A stretch of 9,132 nt of DNA from JAVEVF01 sp034005175. GTDB lineage: Bacteria; Actinomycetota; Coriobacteriia; Anaerosomatales; SLCP01. The notes beneath the pieces were generated by a model. That model was not told the origin of the DNA and ran no database searches. It saw nothing but the letters and a program-made list of their open reading frames with translations. The stretch is taken from contig JAVEVF010000076.1 in NCBI GenBank assembly GCA_034005175.1, forward strand, positions 1 through 9,132, given 5' to 3'. The translations under genes and the position numbers were made by a program. This document shows, piece after piece, positions 1 through 6,878 of the stretch; positions within the stretch are counted from its first letter, which is position 1, and each line of letters begins with the position of its first letter.

Positions 1-1
1 C

Positions 2-1279
2 CTCCGGCTGCGCGTGGTCGGCGAGGTCTCCGAGTTCGCCGACAAGCCAGGTTATCGTGCGGCGTATTTTACCGTCACCGATGGTGACGCGGCTATGCAG
101 TGTCTGATGTGGCGCGAGCAGTATGCTGATTCCGGCGTGACGCTGCGCAGCGGGATGCTCGTCGAGATGGTTGGCGTGTTTTCGGCGTACGCCGCGAAGG
201 GACGGATGCAGTTTGTCGTCCGATCCCTTTCGCTTGCGGGAGAAGGGCGGCTGCGTCTGCAGGTAGCACAGCTCGCCCGGCGCCTTGAGGCCGAGGGGCT
301 CATGCGCCCTGATCGTAAGCGTGTGTCTCCTCGGTACCCCATGCGCATCGGGCTTGTGACGTCTCCGCGCGGAAAAGCCGTTCATGACGTGCTGAGGACC
401 CTGAAGCGGCGATATCCTCTCGCGGAAGTGCTTCTCGCCGGCGTCACTGTCGAAGGCGTGGAAGCCCCTGCCGCCATCGTCGCGGGCCTCGAGCTGGTGT
501 GCGAGGCGGGTTCGGATGTGGTGTTACTGGTGCGGGGCGGAGGATCTTACGAGGATCTGATGCCCTTCAACGACGAACGCGTAGCCCGGGCGATCGTCGC
601 ATGTCGTGTGCCGGTGGTCACCGGTATCGGCCATGAACCCGACACATCGATTGCAGACATGGTGGCGGACCTGAGGGCATCTACCCCTACAGCTGCGGCA
701 GAGGCGGTGGCGCCTTCTTCACAGGAGCTCAGCGCTGTCATGCAGAAGACGAAGCGGCTTCTCGGAAAGGCGCTGCAGCACCGCGTACAGACTACCGAGC
801 ACCGTGTGGCGGTGCTTGCGCAGCGGCCGGTGTTCACCGACGTGACGATGCTCACGGGCGTTCCCGCACAGGCGCTGGACGACGCAGCGATCTCCCTGCG
901 GCGCGCTCTTCCGGTCCGTCTGGGAAGGGACGAGGAGCAGATTGCGGGATATGCACATGCTTTACTGAATGCGGGTCTGCGGTTGCTCGGTCCGCCTACG
1001 AGTGAGGTGGAGCGTCTGCAACGAGATGTGATGCGCGGGGGCCGACTTCTCATCGAGCGAGCCGAGGAAGCAGTCACGTACGGGGCCACTCGCCTACACG
1101 ACCTGTCGCCTGTGGCCATACTCGGGCGGGGATATGCTGTATGCAGGGCGGCAGAAGGTGGTGCAGTCGTTCGTGCAGCAGGAGAGCTGACCGCTGGTGA
1201 GCGCGTGGATGTCATGCTTGGTGAAGGTGAGATCGGTTGCGTCGTCGAGACGATCAGGGAGGAGGAGGGCGATGGATGA
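2..1279 (+). CDS. xseA: Exodeoxyribonuclease VII large subunit (5' end outside window)
   Basis: Catalytic subunit of exonuclease VII, which with XseB degrades single-stranded DNA to short oligonucleotides in the cytoplasm (mismatch repair, DNA damage processing). The reading frame is open from base 2 (L-R-L-R-V-V-G-E-V-S-E-F), matching the start of the family's N-terminal OB-fold (usually V-R-G-E-I-S-N-F), so roughly 20-30 N-terminal residues are cut off; the GTG at 14 is internal. Visible landmarks are the OB-fold, the TSPRGKAVHDVLRTLKRR segment, RGGGSYEDLMPFNDERVARAI, and GIGHEPDTSIADMVADLRA followed by STPTAAAE. The last carries the conserved His and Asp of the active site. The C-terminal half is the long helical region, ending with the conserved LGRGYAV segment. 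The stop overlaps the xseB start by 8 bases, so the two are co-transcribed and probably translationally coupled. Identity is very secure. Confidence 0.97.
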   Translation, partial: LRLRVVGEVSEFADKPGYRAAYFTVTDGDAAMQCLMWREQYADSGVTLRSGMLVEMVGVFSAYAAKGRMQFVVRSLSLAGEGRLRLQVAQLARRLEAEGLMRPDRKRVSPRYPMRIGLVTSPRGKAVHDVLRTLKRRYPLAEVLLAGVTVEGVEAPAAIVAGLELVCEAGSDVVLLVRGGGSYEDLMPFNDERVARAIVACRVPVVTGIGHEPDTSIADMVADLRASTPTAAAEAVAPSSQELSAVMQKTKRLLGKALQHRVQTTEHRVAVLAQRPVFTDVTMLTGVPAQALDDAAISLRRALPVRLGRDEEQIAGYAHALLNAGLRLLGPPTSEVERLQRDVMRGGRLLIERAEEAVTYGATRLHDLSPVAILGRGYAVCRAAEGGAVVRAAGELTAGERVDVMLGEGEIGCVVETIREEEGDG

Positions 1280-1514
1280 CCAGAATACTCCAACGGTTGA
1301 GGAGTTGAGCTTCGGGGCGGCGCTCGAAGAGCTTGAGTCGATTGTGACGGCGCTGGAAAGCGGAGAGCTGGAGTTGGAGGAGAGCCTCAGTCGTTATCAG
1401 CGGGGCGTGGCATTGTTGCAGACGCTCAGGGCGAAGCTTGCCGATGCGCAGCAGAAGGTCACGGCGCTGATGGGAGAGCTGGAGGGCGAAATCACTGAAT
1501 CGGCAGACCAATAG
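1272..1514 (+). CDS. xseB: Exodeoxyribonuclease VII small subunit
   Basis: Small helical subunit that binds along the C-terminal helices of XseA to form exonuclease VII. The product is 80 residues, normal for the family, and shows the hallmark pattern FGAALEELESIVTALESGEL followed by LEESLSRYQRGVALLQTLRAKLADAQQKV: two amphipathic helices with an ELEESL turn. The ATG at 1272 is chosen over the longer open frame from 1197 because family similarity begins near residue 14 of this start and a strong purine-rich ribosome site (GGGAGGAGGAGGG) lies just upstream, inside the end of xseA. It overlaps xseA by 8 bases. The acidic C-terminal tail is typical. Confidence 0.96.
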   Translation: MDDQNTPTVEELSFGAALEELESIVTALESGELELEESLSRYQRGVALLQTLRAKLADAQQKVTALMGELEGEITESADQ

Positions 1515-1528
1515 TGTGATTCCTACGC

Positions 1529-1534
1529 TACACT
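1529..1534 (+). promoter_or_regulatory. Possible -10 element for the HIT-degV-RACo cluster
   Basis: The 64-base gap between xseB and the HIT gene contains TACACT, which fits the TAnnnT pattern of sigma-70-type -10 boxes in high-GC Gram-positives. It would give a leader of about 40 bases. No clear TTGACA-like -35 sits 16-18 bases upstream (the region reads GACCAA), and no terminator was seen after xseB. Transcription could therefore simply read through from xseAB. Weak call. Confidence 0.25.
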
Positions 1535-1578
1535 TCGTCTTGAAGATGCCGGGCGAGTCCCCACCGAGATGAGGGTAC

Positions 1579-1944
1579 ATGGAAACCTGCGTATTCTGCA
1601 AGATCGCGCGAGGCGAGATTCCCGTTCAGCCCGTGTATGAAGACGAGCATGTCCTCGCGTTCGATGACATGTCCCCACAGGCTCCAGTGCATGTGCTTGT
1701 CATTCCGAGAGAGCACTACGAGCACCTCGGCGATGGTATCCCCGCCGAGGAGGTGGCGAGCCTATTCGGCGTCGTCCCTGAGGTCGCGCATCGCGCGGGC
1801 GTGGACCAGAGCGGTTATCGGGTGATCGTCAACGCAGGGCGTGATGCGAATCAGACTGTCCCACACCTTCACGTCCACGTGTTGGGTGGCAAACCGATGC
1901 TGCACGAGATGGTGACGTTTGCTGAGGGAGAGCGCGATGTCTGA
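1579..1944 (+). CDS. HIT-family (HinT-like) nucleotide phosphoramidase/hydrolase
   Basis: Small cytoplasmic nucleotide-binding hydrolase of the histidine-triad superfamily; HinT-type members cleave AMP-lysine and other nucleoside phosphoramidates. The 121-residue product has the triad H96-L-H98-V-H100-V-L-G-G, with H98 the expected nucleophile. It starts with the typical C4-V-F-C7-K-I-A-R-G-E-I-P segment; C4 and C7 form the CxxC pair that binds zinc in many bacterial members, with His residues near 46-49 as likely partners. Y-E-D-E-H-V-L-A-F-D-D and P-V-H-V-L-V-I-P-R-E-H are also family signatures. The start ATG has only a modest GAGGG ribosome site, 3 bases away; no upstream in-frame start is possible because a stop lies at 1570-1572. 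The 3' end overlaps degV by 8 bases. The physiological substrate cannot be told from sequence. Confidence 0.95.
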   Translation: METCVFCKIARGEIPVQPVYEDEHVLAFDDMSPQAPVHVLVIPREHYEHLGDGIPAEEVASLFGVVPEVAHRAGVDQSGYRVIVNAGRDANQTVPHLHVHVLGGKPMLHEMVTFAEGERDV

Positions 1945-2794
1945 GGACGCCAGCTTGGGAAGGATCGCGGTTGTCACGGACTCCACATCAGACCTCCCCG
2001 ACGAGATCTGCGATCAATACGGAATAACGCGTGTCCCGCTCGACGTCATCATCGACGGTCAGACCTGGCTCGATGGCGAGATGTCACAGCAGGAGTTCTT
2101 TGATCGCATGAAGGTCGCAAGAGCGCTTCCCACAACCTCGCAGCCCTCGGCCGGCGCGTTCGTCGACGTGTACACGAAGCTCCTGGACCGCTTCTCCCAT
2201 GTCGTATCCGTGCACATCTCCTCAGATCTCTCGGGAACCATCGCGTCAGCTCAGGCAGGCGCTGAGCAGTTCGCGAACAAAGTCACCGTGTTTGACTCAC
2301 GCAACCTTTCGTGGGGTCTTGGTTTCCAGGTGATAGAAGCCGCGAAGGCAGCGCGTGCGGGTGAGACACTCGATTCTGTGATGGAGCGCTTGGCGAAGGT
2401 TCGTGAGCGAGTGCAGATGCTTGTGGGCGTGGACAACCTCGAAAACCTCGTGAAGGGCGGACGTGTCGGCAAGGTTGCGGGATTCTTGGGAAGCATGCTC
2501 AATCTCAAGGTCACCTTCACGGTGACTGACGGCGTCTTTGAGCCCGTCGCGCGTACGCGCGGTGCGAAGGCAGCGCTTGCCCACACGCTTGACTGGGTGG
2601 AGTCACGCATGGGAGGTACTCGTCGCGGCGCGTTTTGCGTGCTGCACGCTCTTTCCGAGGATCGTGCGCGCTGGCTTGCGGACGAACTGCTGAAGAGATT
2701 TGACGTGAGTGAGATGCACATCGTCCCGACAGGATCGGTCATTGCCACCCACACAGGCACAGGGTGGGCGGTCGCATTCGTTCCCGAGGTGTAG
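1937..2794 (+). CDS. DegV family fatty-acid-binding protein (FakB-like)
   Basis: DegV proteins bind a long-chain fatty acid; in bacteria with a FakA kinase they serve as FakB, presenting the acyl chain for phosphorylation and entry into phospholipid synthesis. The 285-residue length is normal. Family marks seen: VVTDSTSDLP near residues 12-21, TSQPSAGAF at 67-75 (the loop contacting the fatty-acid carboxylate), HISSDLSGT at 93-101, then VDNLENLVKGGRVGK and a GSMLNLK segment followed by VTDGVFEPVARTRG. Many homologues have LNIKPIL there; this one has LNLKVTF. The ATG at 1937 is preferred over the upstream in-frame start at 1919, because GAGGGAG (1924-1930) lies 6 bases before it and the conserved VVTDSTSD strand follows after an ordinary short leader. 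It overlaps the HIT gene by 8 bases. FakA is not in the window, so the FakB role is inferred. Confidence 0.93.
   Translation: MSEDASLGRIAVVTDSTSDLPDEICDQYGITRVPLDVIIDGQTWLDGEMSQQEFFDRMKVARALPTTSQPSAGAFVDVYTKLLDRFSHVVSVHISSDLSGTIASAQAGAEQFANKVTVFDSRNLSWGLGFQVIEAAKAARAGETLDSVMERLAKVRERVQMLVGVDNLENLVKGGRVGKVAGFLGSMLNLKVTFTVTDGVFEPVARTRGAKAALAHTLDWVESRMGGTRRGAFCVLHALSEDRARWLADELLKRFDVSEMHIVPTGSVIATHTGTGWAVAFVPEV
2786..2791 (+). promoter_or_regulatory. Ribosome binding site supporting a GTG start for the RACo-like gene
   Basis: GAGGTG, located in the last codons of degV, lies 7 bases before the GTG at 2799. It is the only good site near the end of degV and supports a GTG start rather than the longer open frame running back to 2709, which would overlap degV by 86 bases and add residues unlike any ferredoxin N-terminus. 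Confidence 0.6.
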
Positions 2795-2798
2795 GTGG

Positions 2799-4373
2799 GT
2801 GAGACCGACGGTTCGTGTGACGTTCACGCCGGCGCATCGAACCGTCGGCGTAGCGCCAGGAACGCGGCTGCTGGATGCAGCCGCAGCGGCCGGGGTGGTC
2901 ATCGTCGCGCCGTGTGGTGGCCGAGGCGCATGCGGCCGCTGTGCCGTGCGGGTGATTGAGGGTGCGCTTGCTCCTCCTGACGAGCGCGAACAAGCGGCGC
3001 TCTCGCGCGCACGGCTCCGAGACGACCGCGTCCGCTTGTCGTGCATGGCGACCGTGGAGGGCGATGTCACCGTCCACACCTTAGGGACAGGAAGGTCCGC
3101 TGGCCGCGCCCTCACGCAGACACAGCGTGTGAGCCGTGTGGTTGCTGGTGTGGATCTCGGCACGACGACCGTCGCAGCACAGCTCGTGGATGCGGATCGT
3201 CGGGCGACCATCGCCGCATCGAGTGCGCCCAACCGCCAGGCGTGCTTCGGCGCTGATGTGCTGTCACGGCTCTCAGCTGCACAAGGCGGCATGACTGAGG
3301 ACTTGCGAAATGCCGCCCGCACCTCTGTCAGTGAGGTGCTCGACGGTGCGATGAAGTCGGCGGACGTGGCGGTGGACAGGCTGGAGCGCATCGTCATCGC
3401 TGCCAACACCGTGATGGCCTCGCTGTTCGCAGGCGCAGGCATCGAGGGGCTGACGGCTCATCCCTTCCACCATGACCTGCACGGAAGGGAGCTACTGGGA
3501 GTAGGCGTCCTCCGTGCACCCTACGAACACGTGGAGACGGTGCTTGTGCCCCCCGTTGCTGCATTCGTGGGTGGGGATCTCACTGCGGGCCTTATGGCCG
3601 AGGGCCTTGCATCGGATGCCGATGGCGTCTTGTACGCGGACCTCGGGACCAACGCTGAAGTCGCAGCGTTTGTGGGCGGGCGTGGTGTCGTCGCGTCGGC
3701 GCCTGCAGGCCCCGCATTTGAGGGATGGGGCATCGCATGCGGAGGCCAGCAGGGCCCCGGTGGCCTCGTTGCTGTTCGAGTGGAGGATGACGCCGTTCTG
3801 AAGCCCGTGTTCGAGGGTGAGAGCGAGACCCACCTCACCGCATCGGGATTGATCTCGGCAGTTGCTACCCTGAGGCGGATGGGCCATCTCGACGAGGGCG
3901 GCCTTATGCACGCCGAAGGCCCCTTGAGTGAGCGATTCTTTGTCGTCGATGACATGCATGCGGTATCCCTGAACAACAACCCCTCCGACAGAAGTGTGTA
4001 CCTCAGCCAGCTGGATGTGCGTGCGTTGCAAGCTGCCAAGGCCGCTGTCGCTGTCGGGCTTCGCGTCGTCGCAGCGGAGGCAGGGTTGGGCAGGCACAAT
4101 CTGCGAGAAGTGGTCGTCGTTGGGGCATTTGGTGGTGCCGTCGATGCGCATGATCTTGTCGATCTCGGCATACTGCCGGGTTGTGCTGGTTCGCTGACGC
4201 GCGCAGCACCCGATGCGGCGGTACGTGGGGCCGCAGACATCGCTCTCGATATCGTGCTCATGGATGATGCGCGTTCAATCGCAGGTACCGTTGAACTCGT
4301 GGATCTAGCTGGAAGATCTGCGTTCACACAGGAGTACATCGAAGCCATCGCGCTGACGCCGTACGACCTGTAA
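2799..4373 (+). CDS. RACo-like protein: [2Fe-2S] ferredoxin domain plus ASKHA ATPase (DUF4445), compact form
   Basis: Resembles reductive activators of corrinoid enzymes, which use ATP and an iron-sulphur cluster to return inactive Co(II) corrinoid proteins to Co(I). Residues 1-95 form a plant-type ferredoxin domain with C39-x5-C45-x2-C48 and a fourth ligand C82. An ASKHA/actin-like ATPase follows: GVDLGTTTVAAQLVD at 117-131 (phosphate 1), NRQACFGADVLSRL at 145-158, ADLGTNAEVAAFVGG near 280-294 (phosphate 2), and VVVVGAFGGAVDAHD near the C-terminus (adenosine motif). The GTG start gives 524 residues; characterised RACo is about 630 and has a middle domain between ferredoxin and ATPase. Here only 36 residues separate C82 from D119, so that domain looks absent. 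The gene starts 4 bases after degV. No corrinoid protein or methyltransferase is adjacent, so the partner is unknown. Family assignment is firm; corrinoid activation is inferred. Confidence 0.88.
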   Translation: MRPTVRVTFTPAHRTVGVAPGTRLLDAAAAAGVVIVAPCGGRGACGRCAVRVIEGALAPPDEREQAALSRARLRDDRVRLSCMATVEGDVTVHTLGTGRSAGRALTQTQRVSRVVAGVDLGTTTVAAQLVDADRRATIAASSAPNRQACFGADVLSRLSAAQGGMTEDLRNAARTSVSEVLDGAMKSADVAVDRLERIVIAANTVMASLFAGAGIEGLTAHPFHHDLHGRELLGVGVLRAPYEHVETVLVPPVAAFVGGDLTAGLMAEGLASDADGVLYADLGTNAEVAAFVGGRGVVASAPAGPAFEGWGIACGGQQGPGGLVAVRVEDDAVLKPVFEGESETHLTASGLISAVATLRRMGHLDEGGLMHAEGPLSERFFVVDDMHAVSLNNNPSDRSVYLSQLDVRALQAAKAAVAVGLRVVAAEAGLGRHNLREVVVVGAFGGAVDAHDLVDLGILPGCAGSLTRAAPDAAVRGAADIALDIVLMDDARSIAGTVELVDLAGRSAFTQEYIEAIALTPYDL

Positions 4374-4394
4374 GCTCACTAGCTTGCGAAAACC

Positions 4395-4424
4395 GAAGAC
4401 CCCGGCCTTCGGGCCGGGGTCTTC
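4395..4424 (+). terminator. Strong hairpin terminator after the RACo-like gene
   Basis: A perfect 13-bp stem, GAAGACCCCGGCC / GGCCGGGGTCTTC, closed by a C(UUCG)G tetraloop, begins 21 bases after the stop codon. The downstream side reads ATATTCCTTCCCC, so there is no true U-tract. Such U-poor GC hairpins are common 3' ends in high-GC Gram-positives. On the other strand a short TTTT follows, but no gene converges from that side. Confidence 0.82.
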
Positions 4425-4463
4425 ATATTCCTTCCCCTACCTACCCCTGAGTCTCTGGCGGAG

Positions 4464-4490
4464 GCATGTGGCTGCCTGGTTTCCACATGC
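4464..4490. repeat. 8-bp perfect inverted repeat, GCATGTGG-N11-CCACATGC
   Basis: Arms at 4464-4471 and 4483-4490 are exact reverse complements with an 11-base spacer, giving a 27-base dyad about 360 bases before acs. Arm length and spacing would suit a dimeric regulator operator on one DNA face, or an RNA hairpin. No second copy was seen in the window. Confidence 0.5.
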
Positions 4491-4591
4491 ACGTCGGGAT
4501 GCCGGTCGCGACGTCCGCCCTCTTTGCTGTCCGGATCCCCCGGTCAGCGTTGCTGGGAAGGGAAGAGTATCTGCGGCCACGATACATGAAA

Positions 4592-4603
4592 GAAGCGCGC
4601 TTC
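4592..4603. repeat. 12-bp perfect palindrome GAAGCGCGCTTC
   Basis: An uninterrupted palindrome in the middle of the acs upstream region, about 250 bases before the start codon. It could be an operator half or chance in GC-rich sequence. It has no loop, so it is less likely to act as an RNA hairpin. Confidence 0.35.
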
Positions 4604-4792
4604 GCAATGTGTGCAAGATGTGGATTTCGCAGTGCGCGCCGCCGGGTGACACGCGGGGGCGCATGTACACCGTTGACCGAGCGCTAGGGGCCGTCTACCT
4701 GATTAGGCGACGCGCATACACTGAATCTCGCGGTAGCATGAACGTATCCCGAGGTCCTTGCGATTCTACGCGTGTCCGCCAGACCCCGGGAA

Positions 4793-4816
4793 CGTACGGC
4801 AGATGGCGGCTGTACG
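4793..4816 (+). repeat. Stem-loop in the putative acs leader
   Basis: CGTACGGC (4793-4800) pairs with GCTGTACG (4809-4816) through 7 Watson-Crick pairs and one G-U pair, around an 8-base loop AGATGGCG. An ATG in frame with acs (4803-4805) sits in the loop. If transcribed, it would form a leader hairpin about 35 bases before the chosen acs start. Confidence 0.45.
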
Positions 4817-4823
4817 GGAGAAA

Positions 4824-4833
4824 GTGACGTCAC
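4824..4833. promoter_or_regulatory. Palindrome GTGACGTCAC just upstream of the acs ribosome site
   Basis: A perfect 10-bp palindrome lies 4 bases before the AAGGGGG ribosome site of acs. Its position would suit a roadblock operator or a protein-binding site in the leader. It differs from the spaced CRP consensus (TGTGA-N6-TCACA), so no regulator is named. Confidence 0.35.
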
Positions 4834-4837
4834 GACC

Positions 4838-4844
4838 AAGGGGG
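4838..4844 (+). promoter_or_regulatory. Ribosome binding site deciding the acs start
   Basis: AAGGGGG lies 6 bases before the ATG at 4851. The in-frame alternatives (TTG at 4758 and ATG at 4803) have no comparable site and would add residues lacking in the family, so 4851 is preferred. Confidence 0.65.
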
Positions 4845-4850
4845 CCGCTT

Positions 4851-6839
4851 ATGACTGAGAAGTCGACCTCGATCGAATCGTTGATGAAGGAACTGCGCGT
4901 GGTAGATCCCCCCGAGTGGGTGCGAGAGCGCGCGCACATCAAATCCATGGATGAGTACGAGGAGATGTACCGGCGCTCGGTCGAAGACCCCGAAGGTTTC
5001 TGGGCCGAGATGGCCGAGGAGTACCTCTACTGGCACAAGAGGTGGGACAAGGTCTTGGATTGGGAGTTTGATACGCCCCGAGTGGAGTGGTTCAAGGGCG
5101 GCAAGACCAATGTCACCTACAACTGCATCGACCGTCACCTCACCACGTGGCGCCGCAATAAGGCCGCTCTCATCTGGGAGAGTGACGAAGGGCGCACGAA
5201 GATGTACACCTACCAGTCCTTGTACTACAAGGTCTGCCGCTTCGCGAACGTGCTGAAGAAGCACGGAATCAAGAAGGGTGACAGGGTAGCGATCTATCTA
5301 CCCATGATCCCTGAGCTGCCCATCGCCATGCTTGCCTGTGCACGAATCGGCGCTATTCACTCCGTCGTTTTCGGAGGATTTTCCGCGCAGGCGCTCCGTG
5401 ACCGCATCCAGGACTCCGAAGCCAAGATGCTCATCACTGCCGATGAGGGTATCCGCGGCGGCCGTATCGTTCCGCTCAAGGCCGAGGCCGACACGGCCTT
5501 GCTGGAGTGCCCGATGATCGAGTCAGTAATCGTGGTCTCGCGCGCTCGCACGCGTGTCGACATGGAGCCGGGCCGTGACTTCTGGTATCACGAGGAGGTT
5601 CGCGCGGCAGACATCGGTCGACACTGCGAGATCGAATGGGTGGACGCCGAGGACCCGCTCTTCATCCTCTACACCTCAGGGTCGACGGGCAAACCCAAGG
5701 GAGTGCTGCACACTACCGGCGGCTATCTGCTTTTCGCCACGATGACCTTCAAGTACACCTTTGACTACCACGACGAGGATGTCTTCTGGTGTACAGCGGA
5801 CATCGGCTGGGTCACGGGGCACTCCTACATCGTGTACGGGCCCCTGTCTCTCGGCGCCACCTCGGTGATGTTCGAAGGCGTGCCCACATATCCTGATCCG
5901 GGCCGATTCTGGCAGGTCTGTGAGAAGCATGGGGTGAACCAGTTCTATACCGCTCCCACGGCCATTCGTGCGCTCATGAAGTCTGGCGAGGAGTGGCCTG
6001 CCAAGTACGATCTTTCGAGCCTTCGCGTACTCGGCACGGTGGGCGAACCTATCAACCCTGAGGCATGGATGTGGTACTACACGCATGTCGGACGTGAGCG
6101 TGTTCCTATCGTGGACACCTATTGGCAGACCGAGACAGGCGGACACCTCATAACGAACCTGCCGGGCGCCACACCTCAGAAGCCCGGTTCGGCAACACGG
6201 CCCTTCTTCGGTGTGCGTCCGGTTGTGCTCAACGAGGACCAATCGGAGACACCGCTGGGAGCAGGCGGCAGGCTGTGCATCGAGTTCCCCTGGCCGGGCA
6301 TGTTGCGTGGCACATGGGGAGACTCCGATAACGAGCGTGTGAAGGAAGTCTACTTCACGACCTTCCCTGGCAAGTACTTCACCGGTGATGGAGCGCGCAA
6401 GGATGAGGACGGCTACTACTGGCTGCTTGGCCGAGTGGACGACGTCATCAACGTCTCGGGCCATCGCATGGGGACTGCCGAGGTCGAGAGTGCCCTCGTA
6501 AGCCATGCCAGCGTCGCAGAAGCCGCAGTCGTCGGCTTCCCGCATGACATCAAGGGCGAGGGGATCTACGCATACGTGATTCTGAAGTCCGACCAGACGC
6601 CGAGCGAGGATCTCAAGAAGATGCTCTCAGGACATGTCCGTGTCGATATCGGGCCGATAGCCAAGCCCGATGTCATACACTTCGTGCCGGAGCTTCCCAA
6701 GACGCGCTCTGGTAAGATCATGCGCCGCATCCTGCGCAAGATCGCTGCTGGCGAGACGGACATGGAGGCATTCGGTGACATCTCCACACTCGCCGATCCC
6801 TCAATCGTGACGACCATCTTAGAGACCAGGCCTCAATAG
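4851..6839 (+). CDS. acs: Acetyl-CoA synthetase, AMP-forming
   Basis: Converts acetate, ATP and CoA to acetyl-CoA, AMP and pyrophosphate in the cytoplasm, by way of acetyl-AMP. The 662-residue length matches the usual ~650. The family-specific N-terminal domain is present (FWAEMAEEYLYWHKRWDKVLDW, then TNVTYNCIDRHL). The ATP loop is YTSGSTGKPKG at 274-284. W320-V321-T322-G-H-S-Y and the DTYWQTETGG motif with W425 match the small acyl pocket of acetate enzymes; W425 is the residue that normally excludes longer acids. The hinge region YFTGDGARKDEDGYYWLLGR and the C-terminal PKTRSGKIMRR are intact, with K622 the catalytic lysine that acetyltransferases modify in other bacteria. It stands alone, between two hairpin terminators and after a long upstream region, so it has its own regulation. 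No acetyltransferase or deacetylase gene is nearby. Confidence 0.97.
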   Translation: MTEKSTSIESLMKELRVVDPPEWVRERAHIKSMDEYEEMYRRSVEDPEGFWAEMAEEYLYWHKRWDKVLDWEFDTPRVEWFKGGKTNVTYNCIDRHLTTWRRNKAALIWESDEGRTKMYTYQSLYYKVCRFANVLKKHGIKKGDRVAIYLPMIPELPIAMLACARIGAIHSVVFGGFSAQALRDRIQDSEAKMLITADEGIRGGRIVPLKAEADTALLECPMIESVIVVSRARTRVDMEPGRDFWYHEEVRAADIGRHCEIEWVDAEDPLFILYTSGSTGKPKGVLHTTGGYLLFATMTFKYTFDYHDEDVFWCTADIGWVTGHSYIVYGPLSLGATSVMFEGVPTYPDPGRFWQVCEKHGVNQFYTAPTAIRALMKSGEEWPAKYDLSSLRVLGTVGEPINPEAWMWYYTHVGRERVPIVDTYWQTETGGHLITNLPGATPQKPGSATRPFFGVRPVVLNEDQSETPLGAGGRLCIEFPWPGMLRGTWGDSDNERVKEVYFTTFPGKYFTGDGARKDEDGYYWLLGRVDDVINVSGHRMGTAEVESALVSHASVAEAAVVGFPHDIKGEGIYAYVILKSDQTPSEDLKKMLSGHVRVDIGPIAKPDVIHFVPELPKTRSGKIMRRILRKIAAGETDMEAFGDISTLADPSIVTTILETRPQ

Positions 6840-6878
6840 GACGATTCTTTGAGCCTCATGTGGCTCGACAGATTCGGG

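Larger units (their letters stand above)
4425..4850. other. Non-coding acs upstream region with several inverted repeats
   Basis: This 426-base stretch lies between the terminator and acs. Open frames through it give arginine-rich, low-complexity translations with no recognisable domain, and the longest one runs through the terminator hairpin, so none is called. It holds inverted repeats at 4464-4490, 4592-4603, 4793-4816 and 4824-4833 (listed separately). A TTGACC at 4673 resembles a -35 box, but 17 bases on there is only a poor TACCTG. TACACT (4717) and TAGCAT (4734) each fit TAnnnT -10 boxes without a clear -35. GAACGTA occurs twice (4740 and 4790), and TTCGCA(A/G)TG occurs at 4601 and 4626. 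The promoter of acs most likely lies here, but its exact position cannot be fixed by eye. Confidence 0.6.

Noticed and set aside
547..1293. 248-codon open frame on the - strand
   Set aside because: Lies antisense to the firmly identified xseA; Ser/Arg/Thr-rich translation typical of shadow frames in high-GC genes.
3521..4348. 275-codon open frame on the - strand
   Set aside because: Antisense to the ASKHA domain of the RACo-like gene, with low-complexity Ser/Ala/Thr/Arg content and no motif.
4673..4678. TTGACC as a -35 box for acs
   Set aside because: The -10 position 17 bases on is TACCTG, a poor match, so no promoter is called.
4466..4687. 73-codon + strand frame and a 77-codon - strand frame (4437-4670) in the same gap
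   Set aside because: No ribosome site, no recognisable motif, and composition like random GC-rich DNA; a C-x-x-C in the + frame looks accidental.
4384..4827. 147-codon open frame on the + strand between the terminator and acs, whose last 29 codons (ATG at 4738) could be a leader peptide
   Set aside because: It runs through the terminator hairpin, its translation is Arg-rich with no recognisable domain, and neither its first codon nor the ATG at 4738 has a good ribosome site. A leader peptide remains possible but unsupported.
4824..4833. GTGACGTCAC as a CRP/cAMP operator
   Set aside because: CRP-type sites have half-sites TGTGA and TCACA separated by 6 bases; here the halves abut with no spacer, so that family is not supported.
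5676..6545. 289-codon open frame on the - strand
   Set aside because: Antisense to the conserved core of acs; no recognisable domain, so a shadow frame.
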